The position numbers were made by a program, and so were the translations under genes. A stretch of 54,616 bases of DNA, from the NCBI GenBank assembly GCA_944384895.1, contig CALWVB010000067.1, positions 1 to 54,616 of the forward strand, read 5' to 3'. This document shows, piece by piece, positions 46,152 through 54,583 of this stretch. Source of the stretch: an uncultured Clostridia bacterium. GTDB taxonomy: Bacteria > Bacillota > Clostridia > Oscillospirales > Acutalibacteraceae. How positions within the stretch are numbered: the stretch's first letter is position 1; the number at the start of each line of letters is the position of its first letter. The notes beneath the pieces were generated by a model that saw nothing but the letters and a program-made list of their open reading frames with translations, searched no databases and was not told the origin of the DNA.

Positions 46152-46841
46152 ATGAATTATCATGAAACTGATCCGGAATTTATGGAACGTTTTGAACATT
46201 TTGCATTTGATGAAGTAATAAATGAAAAAGGCCAACAATTGGAAGATGATACACGGTATATGGCAATACTTTCAGTACTTTTGGGCTGCCAGGGAATAGA
46301 TGAATATAAACAAATATTGCCATATGCATTGGAGGCTGGCGTTACACCAGTTATGGTAAAAGAAATTGTTTATCAAGCAGTTGATTATTTAGGGATAGGA
46401 AGGGTACTTCCATTTTTAAATGCTACTAATGAAATATTTACTGCATGTTCAATAAAATTACCTTTGCAAGGCCAGGCTACTACCAATATGGATAATCGAT
46501 TGGAAAAAGGAATAGCTGCTCAAACAGAGATTTTTGGTGAACATATGAAAGAAGCATGGAAAACCGGACATATTAACCGGTGGTTAGCAGCAAATTGTTT
46601 TGGTGATTATTATACAAGAAATGGTCTTGATTTAAAACAACGTGAAATGATAACATTTTGTTTTTTAGCAGCACAAGGAGGCTGTGAACCCCAGCTTACA
46701 GCTCATGCTAAAGGCAATATGAATTTAGGTAATGATAAAGATTTTTTAATTAAAGTGGTCTCTCAATGTCTACCATATATCGGATATCCGCGCAGTTTAA
46801 ATGCTATTACTTGTATTAATAATGCAGCACAAAGCAATTAA
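46152..46841 (+). CDS. Carboxymuconolactone decarboxylase family protein
   Basis: 229 aa with two CMD units, residues 30-105 (TRYMAILSVLLGCQGIDEYK, EIVYQAVDYLGIGRVLPFLN) and 130-220 (LKQREMITFCFLAAQGGCEP, QLTAHAKGNMNLG). The AhpD-type CxxC pair is absent, so peroxidase activity is less likely than lactone or small-molecule chemistry. AAGGAG precedes the ATG. Last gene of the redox cluster, followed by about 570 bases containing repeat copy 7 and otherwise empty DNA. Confidence 0.88.
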   Translation: MNYHETDPEFMERFEHFAFDEVINEKGQQLEDDTRYMAILSVLLGCQGIDEYKQILPYALEAGVTPVMVKEIVYQAVDYLGIGRVLPFLNATNEIFTACSIKLPLQGQATTNMDNRLEKGIAAQTEIFGEHMKEAWKTGHINRWLAANCFGDYYTRNGLDLKQREMITFCFLAAQGGCEPQLTAHAKGNMNLGNDKDFLIKVVSQCLPYIGYPRSLNAITCINNAAQSN

Positions 46842-47001
46842 GATATAACATTAGTTCATATTATAGAATATCCTAAAGTAAACAGAAAAATATCATTAAC
46901 AATATTTATAATTGTATTATTGATGTAATATATGAACATATGTGATTATACTTGATATTATACGTACAAATGAGATTATATCCGGATACGTTACCCTAAG
47001 A

Positions 47002-47173
47002 GGGGGGCGCCTGCGCGCCGCCATATGAAACATGGCGGCTATATGCAAAATAATATATTAATAAAAGAGAATATGTTAAAAAAGCACCTGTTTTCTATTA
47101 GCAGTCCAGGTTTATTATAAAGCTATTATTTTGCATCCCAGCGCATCAAAAGATGCGCTTCGCAGGCGCCCCC
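47002..47173 (-). repeat. Structured intergenic repeat, copy 7
   Basis: 172 bp, reverse orientation. Inner loop nearly identical to copy 6 (AGCACCTGTTTTCTATTAGC against ACACCTGTTTTCTATCAGC), and its left flank from 46899 also matches that of copy 6. Hairpin D has one change, T to C, that still pairs as G-U on the forward element strand. Confidence 0.95.
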
Positions 47174-47413
47174 TTTAAGCGGTACTTTTCAGCTATGTAT
47201 TTCTAATTTACCTTTTTTATAAAATAAAAAGTAAAAAATTATATAATAAAAAATTTATATAAAATATTAAACAAAATAAACAAATATACATAGTATTAAT
47301 GAAACGCTATTGTATAACAGGAATATTTAAGGTATAATACTTTCTGATATTTTATATGTTAACATAAGACATTATAAATACGAAATAAATTAGAGGGTTA
47401 AAGGAATTTTAAT

Positions 47414-48583
47414 ATGTTAAAAGAAAGGACGCATATTCATTATTTTGATTATCTGAGGGTAGTTGCAGCAATATGTGTTGTTTTTATGCATATAGCTGCT
47501 GAACCATTGCTTATGCCTGTAAATATACAATGGCATTTATTAAATGCATGTACAAGTTTTGCTTTTACAGCAGTACCTTTATTTTTTATGATGTCAGGAT
47601 ATTTATTATTATCAAATAGCAAAACAAGGGATATTTCCATACTTTTGAAAAAACGAATACCACGGCTTTTAATTCCATTTATAGGCTGGAATATAATCGC
47701 AATATTATGGCTTACATATCATTATGATGGATTTTCTATGAATGCATTATTAGATAGGCTTATTGCTTCTTTAAATTCGCCGTCTATGGCGCATTTTTGG
47801 TATATGTATACTATAATCGCTATTTATATGATATCTCCATTGATTTATGGCGCTATACAATCTTTAAGTAAAAAAGGCCATATTTATGTATTAATATTAA
47901 TAGCAATTGTTTCATTAAGAACTATTTTAAAAACTATATTGCCTGAATCAATTGCTCAATTAACCAATATTGATTTTATAAATAAATTGGAATTTTTTGG
48001 CGGACATGTATGCACATTTGTATTAGGATATTATTTAGGTAGTTGTAAACGAAAAATTCCTAACTGGATATTAATATTAGGTTCAGTTATTACTTTGGGT
48101 ATAATAATTTCTGGAACATATTATCTTACTGTTAAATCAGGTCAATATAACCAGGCGTTTCAAAATCATAGTTCTGGTTTTGAGGTTGTTTTAGCTGCAT
48201 TTATATTTTTATTATTTAAACAAAATTTTAATAAATCTAAAAATTGGCTGAAAACAATCATAACTCCGCTTGTATCTTTATCACTTGCAGTTTATATGAT
48301 GCATAATATTTTATATAGTATGTTATATGCTATAGAAATTAAACCACAGTCATTTATAGATGTTGTATTAGTAACTTTATTAGTGCTTATTATATGCATG
48401 GTTGTTTTAAAGACTGTAGCTACTATAAAACCTATTTGTTATTTAGCTACAGGTATGTCGTTTAAAGCAGCATGCAATAGCTGCAATTGGATTTATACAT
48501 ATCGGTGGATAAAAGGATGTTTTACTAAGAAGACCGATAATAATTCTAATGAAAAGAATAATATTTATATTAATAAAGAATAA
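47414..48583 (+). CDS. Acyltransferase 3 family membrane protein
   Basis: 389 aa with about ten transmembrane helices. IHYFDYLRVVAAICVVFMHI carries the conserved Arg (R of YLRVVA) and the catalytic-type His of AT3 proteins. VPLFFMMSGYLLL and HFWYMYTIIAIYMISPLIY are further family motifs. Transfers acetyl, succinyl or other acyl groups to surface sugars, in the OafA/WecH style. Basic Lys/Asn-rich C-terminus. Single gene between repeat copies 7 and 8. The acceptor cannot be predicted. Confidence 0.92.
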   Translation: MLKERTHIHYFDYLRVVAAICVVFMHIAAEPLLMPVNIQWHLLNACTSFAFTAVPLFFMMSGYLLLSNSKTRDISILLKKRIPRLLIPFIGWNIIAILWLTYHYDGFSMNALLDRLIASLNSPSMAHFWYMYTIIAIYMISPLIYGAIQSLSKKGHIYVLILIAIVSLRTILKTILPESIAQLTNIDFINKLEFFGGHVCTFVLGYYLGSCKRKIPNWILILGSVITLGIIISGTYYLTVKSGQYNQAFQNHSSGFEVVLAAFIFLLFKQNFNKSKNWLKTIITPLVSLSLAVYMMHNILYSMLYAIEIKPQSFIDVVLVTLLVLIICMVVLKTVATIKPICYLATGMSFKAACNSCNWIYTYRWIKGCFTKKTDNNSNEKNNIYINKE

Positions 48584-48666
48584 TTGAAAAAACACAAAAT
48601 AAAAAACTTATGTTAAAACATTAATCTCTTAAAAGTAAATAAGGATTAAAACGTTAGCGTTCAAGA

Positions 48667-48843
48667 GGGGGGCACCTGTAGAGTGTATCTTTTGATACAC
48701 TCTTAATGCAAAATAATATAAAAATAATTATATTAAGTTAAAAAAAGAAATAGAGATTTTCTTAATACATAGCAGATGTATATAACAAATTATTTTGCAT
48801 CGTTCAGCCATATATGATATATGGCTGAACGCAGGCGCCCCCC
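48667..48843 (+). repeat. Structured intergenic repeat, copy 8 (divergent)
   Basis: 177 bp, forward. Most divergent copy: hairpin B is AGAGTGTATC/GATACACTCT, where the others have AGCGCATC/GATGCGCT, so several positions changed on both arms. Hairpin D is TTCAGCCATAT/ATATGGCTGAA. The outer left arm reads GGGGGGCACCTG. Confidence 0.92.
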
Positions 48844-48877
48844 TTAAAGGGAACGTAACCGGAAACGCTTTATTATA

Positions 48878-48922
48878 AAAAAATACCATTTGGATAAAAA
48901 ACATCCAATGGTATTTTTTTAT
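48878..48922. terminator. Bidirectional terminator
   Basis: AAAAAAATACCATTTGGAT pairs with ATCCAATGGTATTTTTTT around a short A-rich loop. Ends both the acyltransferase transcript and the leftward TIGR04076 transcript. Confidence 0.88.
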
Positions 48923-48940
48923 AGCTAAATTTATAAATAC

Positions 48941-49285
48941 TTATCTTACAGGGTTATAATCAATTTTTGATTGTTCATCAGTAGCTTCAAGTTTAAATAT
49001 TACAGGACGTAAACCATCATTACAGCTGCATATAGCAACGCCAGGTTTTCTTATCCAATCGCCATAATAAAAGACATCATTGCCAGCGCCATGAGCTAAA
49101 GCAAATACATATTGATAAATAGCTTTCCATGCTTCATCACAAAAACCTTCTGGTTTAGCATAATCAGCAAAAAATGTTTGTCCTTTTAACATCATGGGAC
49201 ATTCAGTTAAACCTTCTGCACCATATTCTTTTGCCAATTCTTTATCAAGTGTGGTTTTTAATACGGTTATTTTTACTTTTTTCAT
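48941..49285 (-). CDS. TIGR04076 family protein
   Basis: 114 aa. Opening VKITVLKTTLDKELAKEYG, then CPMMLKGQTF, GFCDEAWKAIYQYVFALAHGA and the Trp/Cys-rich WIRKPGVAICSCNDGLRPVIF are typical of this uncharacterised family. Several conserved Cys residues (about 30, 48, 87 and 89) suggest metal or redox chemistry. Cytoplasmic. AGGAGCGCTT precedes the ATG. It sits 30 bases after the Pro-rich gene on the same strand, but its content does not obviously link it to the cassette upstream. Confidence 0.85.
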   Translation of the reverse strand: MKKVKITVLKTTLDKELAKEYGAEGLTECPMMLKGQTFFADYAKPEGFCDEAWKAIYQYVFALAHGAGNDVFYYGDWIRKPGVAICSCNDGLRPVIFKLEATDEQSKIDYNPVR

Positions 49286-49314
49286 ATATAAGCGCTCCTT
49301 TTTATTATTTTTTA

Positions 49315-49743
49315 TTATGGTAATTTCTTTTTCTTTATAAGAGTAGGAGATAAATCTGTTTCTTTAGGAGGCTTTGTTGGAGGCATAGCAGGTCCTGCAC
49401 TGGTTGGAGGCAAAGTAAAATATCTTCTATTCCACTGAGATAATCCAGGCCTATTCCTACTTTCACGACGTGCAACAGCTTTACGATTTCTGCCACGAAA
49501 ACTACGTGACATGCTGTTTTGCGCTGTATTTTGTACCACTTTAATTTTATTAGGATTATCAGATATATTATCTTCTTTAATTTTAACAACAGGATTACCG
49601 TTACAATCTTGACCTTTTACAAAAGTAATTATTTCAGAACCAGTATTAGTATTTTTAATCTCTATTTTTGTTCCCTTTTTAGGATCATTGCCCATAGATA
49701 AATATACTTTTTTATTAAATCTATCAGCCATTTTTAACGTCAC
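49315..49743 (-). CDS. Pro/Arg-rich hypothetical protein paired with a SLATT-like gene
   Basis: 142 aa from a GTG that overlaps the TGA of the upstream gene as GTGA; an ATG four codons in is an alternative. N-terminal half beta-rich (ADRFNKKVYLSMGNDPKKGT, EIITFVKGQDCNGNPVVKIK). The rest is basic and Pro-rich (SRSFRGRNRKAVARRESRNR; PPTSAGPAMPPTKPPKETD), probably disordered. I do not recognise a family. Tight coupling to a two-transmembrane protein suggests they act as a pair. Confidence 0.7.
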   Translation of the reverse strand: MTLKMADRFNKKVYLSMGNDPKKGTKIEIKNTNTGSEIITFVKGQDCNGNPVVKIKEDNISDNPNKIKVVQNTAQNSMSRSFRGRNRKAVARRESRNRPGLSQWNRRYFTLPPTSAGPAMPPTKPPKETDLSPTLIKKKKLP

Positions 49744-50246
49744 TCCCTATTGCTTGCATAATTTTTGTTAAAATATTGCTCAGTTTTAATATCTGAATGT
49801 TTTTTTATCCTTTTATTTTCTAATAAGCCTGTTTGTTTTAAATTTTCTTTTGATAATTTATTGTATTTATTCTTTAATTTAAAAAGTTCATCATTAATTT
49901 CATTTTCAGTTAATTGGCCGCTTGCGACTTTAAACCATATGTATTCAGTTTCAAAAAATAAAGCTTCTAAATCATGAATAAATGTACCGCTTATTTCTAT
50001 TCGTTTTTTAAAAGGAAAATATTTATTAATGGCTGAAATAACTTGTGAAACAGCTATAATAAAACCCCAGATAAATTCAAGTTTATCCCATATAACCCAT
50101 GCTGCTATACTGGAAGAAGAAGCTACAGCTGTAATAATATTTATCCTTCTTTCCCATTTGTACGAGATATCGGCATATTCATCCAAATAAAATATCCATG
50201 CTTTTAATTGAACTAGAAAATTCCAGAATTGATTTTGAATATTCAT
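49740..50246 (-). CDS. SLATT-like two-transmembrane effector protein
   Basis: 168 aa. An N-terminal amphipathic helix, two transmembrane helices (RINIITAVASSSSIAAWVIW and LEFIWGFIIAVSQVISAI, about 33-53 and 56-75), then a long cytoplasmic helical region (DLEALFFETEYIWFKVASGQ, LFKLKNKYNKLSKENLKQTG). This is the plan of the SLATT family of predicted pore-forming effectors in nucleotide-sensing conflict systems. No nucleotidyltransferase or sensor lies adjacent. It shares an operon with the Pro/Arg-rich gene. Family membership is inferred from topology and pattern. Confidence 0.65.
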   Translation of the reverse strand: MNIQNQFWNFLVQLKAWIFYLDEYADISYKWERRINIITAVASSSSIAAWVIWDKLEFIWGFIIAVSQVISAINKYFPFKKRIEISGTFIHDLEALFFETEYIWFKVASGQLTENEINDELFKLKNKYNKLSKENLKQTGLLENKRIKKHSDIKTEQYFNKNYASNRE

Positions 50247-50334
50247 ATGCTTATACCTCCCATATTTTGTATATTTTTATTATCTCACGGCTTACTCTTT
50301 ATTGCAATAACAAATAAAAGTTATTAGATGATTA

Positions 50335-50378
50335 ACCCCCCTCATGTATGATAATTTTATTATACATGAAGGGGTCTA
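50335..50378 (-). terminator. Hairpin between XRE and SLATT-like genes
   Basis: CCCCTTCATGTAT pairs with ATACATGAGGGG around an A/T-rich loop, just after the XRE stop; the outer symmetry reaches GATGATTA/TTAATCATC. Weak T tail, so it may be a processing or operator site. Confidence 0.55.
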
Positions 50379-50876
50379 ATCATCTATCCAGCTACTGCTT
50401 GAACGGAATTTCAGCTTTTTATATTCTTCTTTAGCTTTTTCATGTTGTTCCTGTGTTATTTCATGTTCAGAGATACCGCCGCCATATGCTGCAATTTGAA
50501 TCTTATGAATTTTATTATCCATATCATCTTCAGTTTTATCAGTATCTTCAATACCTAATAATTTATCTACAGCTGGCTGCATTTCAGATTGGTCTAAATA
50601 AGCTTCTATAACTTTTCGGATATGAGGAGGTATATATTTTAAATAGTCTATGTCAGAATAAATAGTATTAGGATAAGCTTGCCTTAAAATATCAGTGGGG
50701 TCAGTTTCATAATATTCGCACATTTTTATATATGTTTCCATATCAGGTTCAGATACGCCGTTTTCATAATTGCTTATTGTATTCTTTTTAACTCCAAGTT
50801 TATTAGCAATATCCTCTTGAGTATATCCTTTATTAAGTCTGGCTTGTCTTAATAATGATAACATTGTTTGATTCAC
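50376..50876 (-). CDS. XRE family transcriptional regulator
   Basis: 166 aa from GTG at 50876, eight bases after GAGG; GTG at 50885 overlaps that site, and ATG at 50864 is a further option. LSLLRQARLNKGYTQEDIAN followed by KLGVKKNTISNYENGVSEPD is the Cro/CI-type HTH. The C-terminus is acidic and helical and ends SSSSWIDD, without a protease or dimerisation motif that I recognise. Divergent from a small gene whose promoter has a 17-bp palindrome next to its -10 box, a probable operator for this repressor. Confidence 0.88.
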   Translation of the reverse strand: MNQTMLSLLRQARLNKGYTQEDIANKLGVKKNTISNYENGVSEPDMETYIKMCEYYETDPTDILRQAYPNTIYSDIDYLKYIPPHIRKVIEAYLDQSEMQPAVDKLLGIEDTDKTEDDMDNKIHKIQIAAYGGGISEHEITQEQHEKAKEEYKKLKFRSSSSWIDD

Positions 50877-50955
50877 TCTGACCACCTCTTTATGTCAAAT
50901 AATAACACTGTTTTTTTTATTTGTAAAGAAAGTTCGATTTTTTTGATATATTATA

Positions 50956-51008
50956 TTGACTAATCAAGTTTATCGATATATACTAAAATGAGTTCAAGGG
51001 TCTTGAAC
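50956..51008 (+). promoter_or_regulatory. Promoter with adjacent palindromic operator
   Basis: TTGACT (50956-50961), 17-bp spacer, TATACT (50979-50984). Eight bases further lies GTTCAAGGGTCTTGAAC (50992-51008), a perfect 7-bp inverted repeat around GGT. Its position across the transcription start fits repression, most likely by the divergent XRE protein. Confidence 0.8.
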
Positions 51009-51065
51009 TATTTATAGGATTATTTTATATGTGGTAAATTTTTATTAAGGAGTTGAAATTTTTCT

Positions 51066-51245
51066 ATGGCAAAAACATTAAGAGTCTTACAAAATAAAGG
51101 AAAGACACAAATCTTTTTAGATGGTAAAGAAATAACAGGAGTGGAAAGATATGATGTATACAGGACAAAAAATGATACTAAAGCTAAAATCAGATTGGTT
51201 GTACGCATAGATTCAGATGTTATACTTGATTATAGAAAATCATAA
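51066..51245 (+). CDS. Small phage-like hypothetical protein (59 aa)
   Basis: 59 aa, beginning MAKTLRVLQNKGKTQIFLDG and ending SDVILDYRKS. AAGGAG lies 13 bases before the ATG. Predicted as an all-beta small domain (QIFLDGKEITGVERYDVYR ... KIRLVVRID) of the sort seen in phage and mobile-element proteins. It has its own promoter and operator, and ends at a terminator. Probably the regulated target of the divergent XRE repressor. Family unknown. Confidence 0.75.
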   Translation: MAKTLRVLQNKGKTQIFLDGKEITGVERYDVYRTKNDTKAKIRLVVRIDSDVILDYRKS

Positions 51246-51252
51246 TAAAATT

Positions 51253-51325
51253 CCCCGGTATTTCTAGTATAGCTAAGATTTGTTATCAGTTATACTTTAA
51301 TAAAATACCGGGGATAAATTTTTTG
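51253..51325 (+). terminator. Terminator with long loop
   Basis: CCCCGGTATT (51253-51262) pairs with AATACCGGGG (51304-51313) across a 41-nt loop and is followed by ATAAATTTTTTG. Confidence 0.7.
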
Positions 51326-51354
51326 TATATATAGCGAGTACCATTAGCTTAAAT

Positions 51355-51529
51355 GGGGGGCGCCTGCCAAGCGCATCAAAAGATGCGCTGGAATGCAAAA
51401 TAATAGCTGATAAAATTGGATGGGCGGATAATATAGGCTGGGTCATTGTATTTATGAACAGCAGTTATATAGCTATAATTATTTTGCATAAAACAACCAT
51501 ATAAAATATGGTTGTACGCAGGCGCCCCC
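51355..51529 (+). repeat. Structured intergenic repeat, copy 9
   Basis: 175 bp, forward. Hairpin D is ACAACCATAT/ATATGGTTGT, a further paired variant. GTACC lies 20 bases upstream and GCGTAACCGATGG downstream. One mismatch at the base of the outer stem (CCTGCC). Confidence 0.95.
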
Positions 51530-51800
51530 TTGGCTTTGCGTAACCGATGGTTTTGCTGTAAATATAAAAACAAAATCTATACACCAGAAATAATTTCTGT
51601 CTAAAAATATATAGTTTTGGATAATATCCGCTTAGTAAAAATAAATTTAATAATACAAAATAAGGCAAAGTACATATTATATCCATATAAAAATTAATAT
51701 AAATAAAAAATAGTATATAATATCTAAATAAAGAAATATAAAAACGAATATTCAATCAATTTTTAATTATGTCATAAATTTTAAAAGCATATAGAAAAGC

Positions 51801-51911
51801 AAAAAGCCAGCGCCTGAAAGGCGCGGTGAAATAAGAAATTTTTAAGGGATGGCCGTGCGCTGTCCCTTGCTGCTTTCTTAAAACAACGCGCTTAAAAGAC
51901 ACTGGCTTTTT
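51801..51911. ncRNA. Putative structured RNA, 111 nt, possibly with bidirectional terminator
   Basis: AAAAAGCCAG and CTGGCTTTTT close a multibranched fold. Inside are a GCGCCTGAAAGGCGC hairpin, a nested helix AAGAAA...AAGGGA / TCCCTT...TTTCTT, and an unpaired ACGCGC (51885-51890) that can pair with GCGCG of the first hairpin (51821-51825). No open frame. Both strands end in five T residues, so the direction is undecided. I do not recognise it as a known family. Confidence 0.55.
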
Positions 51912-51928
51912 AACAAAAAAATTATAGT

Positions 51929-51966
51929 AAAAGACTCTGACGTCTATCTAACAGATACCAGAGCTT
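51929..51966 (-). terminator. Terminator of the ABC transporter gene
   Basis: Just after the stop on the minus strand: CTCTG and CAGAG arms extended by partly paired bases, followed by TCTTTTAC. Moderately strong. Confidence 0.6.
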
Positions 51967-51968
51967 AT

Positions 51969-53705
51969 TTATCTATTTGCAAACTGGCTGTTATAAAGTT
52001 TAGCATAAAAGCCGCCTTTTTCTAATAATTCTTTATGCGTGCCCTGTTCAATAATATTACCTTTATTCATGACTAAAATAACATCAGCTTCCTCAATAGT
52101 AGAAAGACGGTGAGCTACTATAAAGCTGGTTCTACCCTGCATAATCTTTGCAAACGCTTTTTGTATCCTTAATTCCGTACGTGTATCAATAGAACTGGTA
52201 GCTTCATCTAAAATAAGCATAGGGGGTTTTGTCAGCATAATTCTGGCAATGGATAAAAGCTGTTTTTGGCCTTGGGATATATTTCCACCATCCTCTGAAA
52301 TAACTGTATCATAACCGTTTGGCAGACGTTTTATAAAGCTATGTGCATGAGCGGATTTTGCTGCGGCAATTATTTCATCATCTGTTGCATCTTCTTTACC
52401 AAATGCAATATTTTCTTTTACTGTACCGGTAAATAACCAAGTATCTTGTAATACCATACCGTAAAGTGAACGCAAACTACTGCGTTTTATATCATTTATT
52501 CCAATACCGCTGACTTTTATTTCACCATCTGTTACATCATAAAACCGCATTAAAAGATTAATAAATGTAGTTTTACCGCAGCCTGTAGGTCCTACAATAG
52601 CAATTTTTTGTCCGGATTTTACCCCAAGGTTTAAATTTTGTATAAGCGGGATTTCTGGATTATAAGAAAAACTGACATTATTTATATCAATTGTACCATC
52701 GCAGGATTTTAAATCCATAGCATATTCATCCGATGATTCATGAGGAGTATCTATAAAAGAAAATACACGTTTTGCACTAGCTAAAGCTGATTGTAATTCT
52801 GTAAATACACTGGATATTTCATTAAACGGTTTTGTATATTGATTTGCATATTGCAAAAACATAGATAATTGACCGACTGTTAATCCATGGTTTATTACAG
52901 ATAATGCGCCGGTTATACCTACAACAGCATAAACAACACCATTTACAAAACGGGTAGTAGGATTAGCTAAAGCAGAAAAAAACTGTGCTTTTACACCTAC
53001 ATCATATAACCGGTCGTTTATTTCTTCAAAATCATTCTGATTATGCTCTTCATAAGAAAATGCTTTTACAATTTTTTGATTACCTACTATTTCTTCAACA
53101 AATCCAGTCATTTCACCGCGTATCTGTGATTGCGCGGTAAATTTTGAATGGATATGTTTTGATATAAATGTTGCGACAAATAAAGAAAGCGGAGTTAATA
53201 ATATTACTACAATAGCAATATTAACATTTACATATAACATAAAAATTATAGTATCAATTATTGTAACAAGGCCGACAAATAATTGAGTAAATCCCTGCAA
53301 TACGCCTTCAGATATCTGGTCAATATCAGTTACAATACGGCTGAGGATATCGCCATGAGCATTACTGTCAATATATTTTAACGGGATACTATTTATTGTA
53401 TAAAAAGCGTCTTTACGTAAATCACGTACAGTTTTAAAGCTTAAAATATTTGTACAAAATGTAAGCAGCCATTGGAATATTGCTGATAATATTATTGTAA
53501 TGGCAAGTATTATTATAATTTTTAATACTTCACCATAATTTACGTTATCAGGTCCAATGATATAATCAATGGCATTACCGATTAATATAGGCGCAAATAT
53601 AGTTAAAGTAACACTGATTAATGCACATAAAACAGCGCCAATTAAAAATCCTCTATATGGCTTTGTATATTTAAACAGCCTTTTTATAATCCCAAATGTA
53701 TTCAT
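51969..53705 (-). CDS. ABC transporter, exporter type (MdlB/LmrA-like half)
   Basis: 578 aa with the N-terminal six-helix exporter domain (YRGFLIGAVLCALISVTLTI through about residue 300) and a C-terminal ATPase: Walker A GPTGCGKTT near 373, signature ISQGQKQ near 477, Walker B MLILDEATSS near 498, His switch IVAHRLST near 532. This is the form of heterodimeric multidrug exporters (YheH/MdlB-like), where a second half-transporter gene usually lies next to it; here none is adjacent downstream and the upstream gene is not in this window. Could work as a homodimer. Ribosome site TAGGAGAT before the ATG. Confidence 0.95.
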   Translation of the reverse strand: MNTFGIIKRLFKYTKPYRGFLIGAVLCALISVTLTIFAPILIGNAIDYIIGPDNVNYGEVLKIIIILAITIILSAIFQWLLTFCTNILSFKTVRDLRKDAFYTINSIPLKYIDSNAHGDILSRIVTDIDQISEGVLQGFTQLFVGLVTIIDTIIFMLYVNVNIAIVVILLTPLSLFVATFISKHIHSKFTAQSQIRGEMTGFVEEIVGNQKIVKAFSYEEHNQNDFEEINDRLYDVGVKAQFFSALANPTTRFVNGVVYAVVGITGALSVINHGLTVGQLSMFLQYANQYTKPFNEISSVFTELQSALASAKRVFSFIDTPHESSDEYAMDLKSCDGTIDINNVSFSYNPEIPLIQNLNLGVKSGQKIAIVGPTGCGKTTFINLLMRFYDVTDGEIKVSGIGINDIKRSSLRSLYGMVLQDTWLFTGTVKENIAFGKEDATDDEIIAAAKSAHAHSFIKRLPNGYDTVISEDGGNISQGQKQLLSIARIMLTKPPMLILDEATSSIDTRTELRIQKAFAKIMQGRTSFIVAHRLSTIEEADVILVMNKGNIIEQGTHKELLEKGGFYAKLYNSQFANR

Positions 53706-53925
53706 AAAATATTTATCTCCTATTAGGAAATTATAAAAATTTTAATTTAAAATTGTTAAGATTCATACTAAACAAAAAATTTATATTTTAAGTATAGTGA
53801 ATATCTCAATTTACTATTTTATTATACGATAGGTTTTGATAATAAATATAAATCACTCAAAACAAAAAATTTATAATAAAACTAAAATAAAAAAGGAAAA
53901 GATAATGTAAAAAGTACCGCTTATA

Positions 53926-54098
53926 GGGGGCGCCTGCGCAGCGCATCCTTTGGATGCGCTTTATGCAAAATAATTTTTATTATACTCAGACCGAGATATA
54001 AAGAGAAACTAGATTTCCTTAAATACTCATTATCTTTATATAGCAAATTATTTTGCATTTGGCAACCATATTTTATATGGTTGCACGCAGGCGCCCCC
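53926..54098 (+). repeat. Structured intergenic repeat, copy 10
   Basis: 173 bp, forward. AAAGTACCGC left flank, ACGGTAACGTAAC right flank. Hairpin D is GCAACCATAT/ATATGGTTGC; hairpin B is AGCGCATC/GATGCGCT with CTTTG loop. Near-consensus copy, 221 bases upstream of the start of the ABC gene. Confidence 0.95.
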
Positions 54099-54320
54099 TT
54101 TTTTACGGTAACGTAACTAGAGATGTTCCTTTATATAATATTGTATATTTTATTTCCAATTTTATATATTGTTTGATTTAAGGTAATATTGCTTTAAATA
54201 TATTATCCATATTATATCTCAATTTACTATACAGCTTTTGCACTTACCGGGCATATACAATAAATATTCTTGTTTAGATAAAAAACATAGGTTGGAACAG
54301 ATATAAAGTAACTACAGGTG

Positions 54321-54353
54321 AGAGTCTTAATAGGAACATTTATCCGTATTGGT
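54321..54353 (+). repeat. 33-bp direct repeat, copy 1
   Basis: Starts AGAGTCTTAATAGGAACA and ends TCCGTATTGGT. Repeated exactly at 54584-54616 at the window edge, period 263 bp. Confidence 0.85.
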
Positions 54354-54583
54354 CAGCATCAATGATGGTGGTTAAGTTGAGAATTAATATTTGATATATA
54401 CCAAAAATTTCCGCGTGGAGATGGGTAATTATTCTGGCGAAACTACCCCACGACATTGCAGCGGCACATTGCCGTTCCCGCGACATTGCAGCGGGTCTCA
54501 CCCGCATGTTGGGCGGCGCGAAATGGCCCGCGGCAAAGCCGCGAAGTCTGCGACGCCTAATATATGGGTAGCGTTTTAGTGAA
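54354..54583. other. GC-rich insert between the direct repeats
   Basis: 230 bases. From about 54410 it becomes GC-rich, with a doubled CGACATTGCAGCGG-like motif (near 54451 and 54481) and hairpins such as GCGGCAAAGCCGC. The open frame across it (containing PRHCSGTLPFPRHCSGSHPH) has no ribosome site and unusual composition, so it is probably not a gene. Confidence 0.5.

Noticed and set aside
51801-51911. SRP RNA or 6S RNA
   Set aside because: No GGAA-type SRP apical loop and no long 6S-like bulged duplex; length and branching do not fit.
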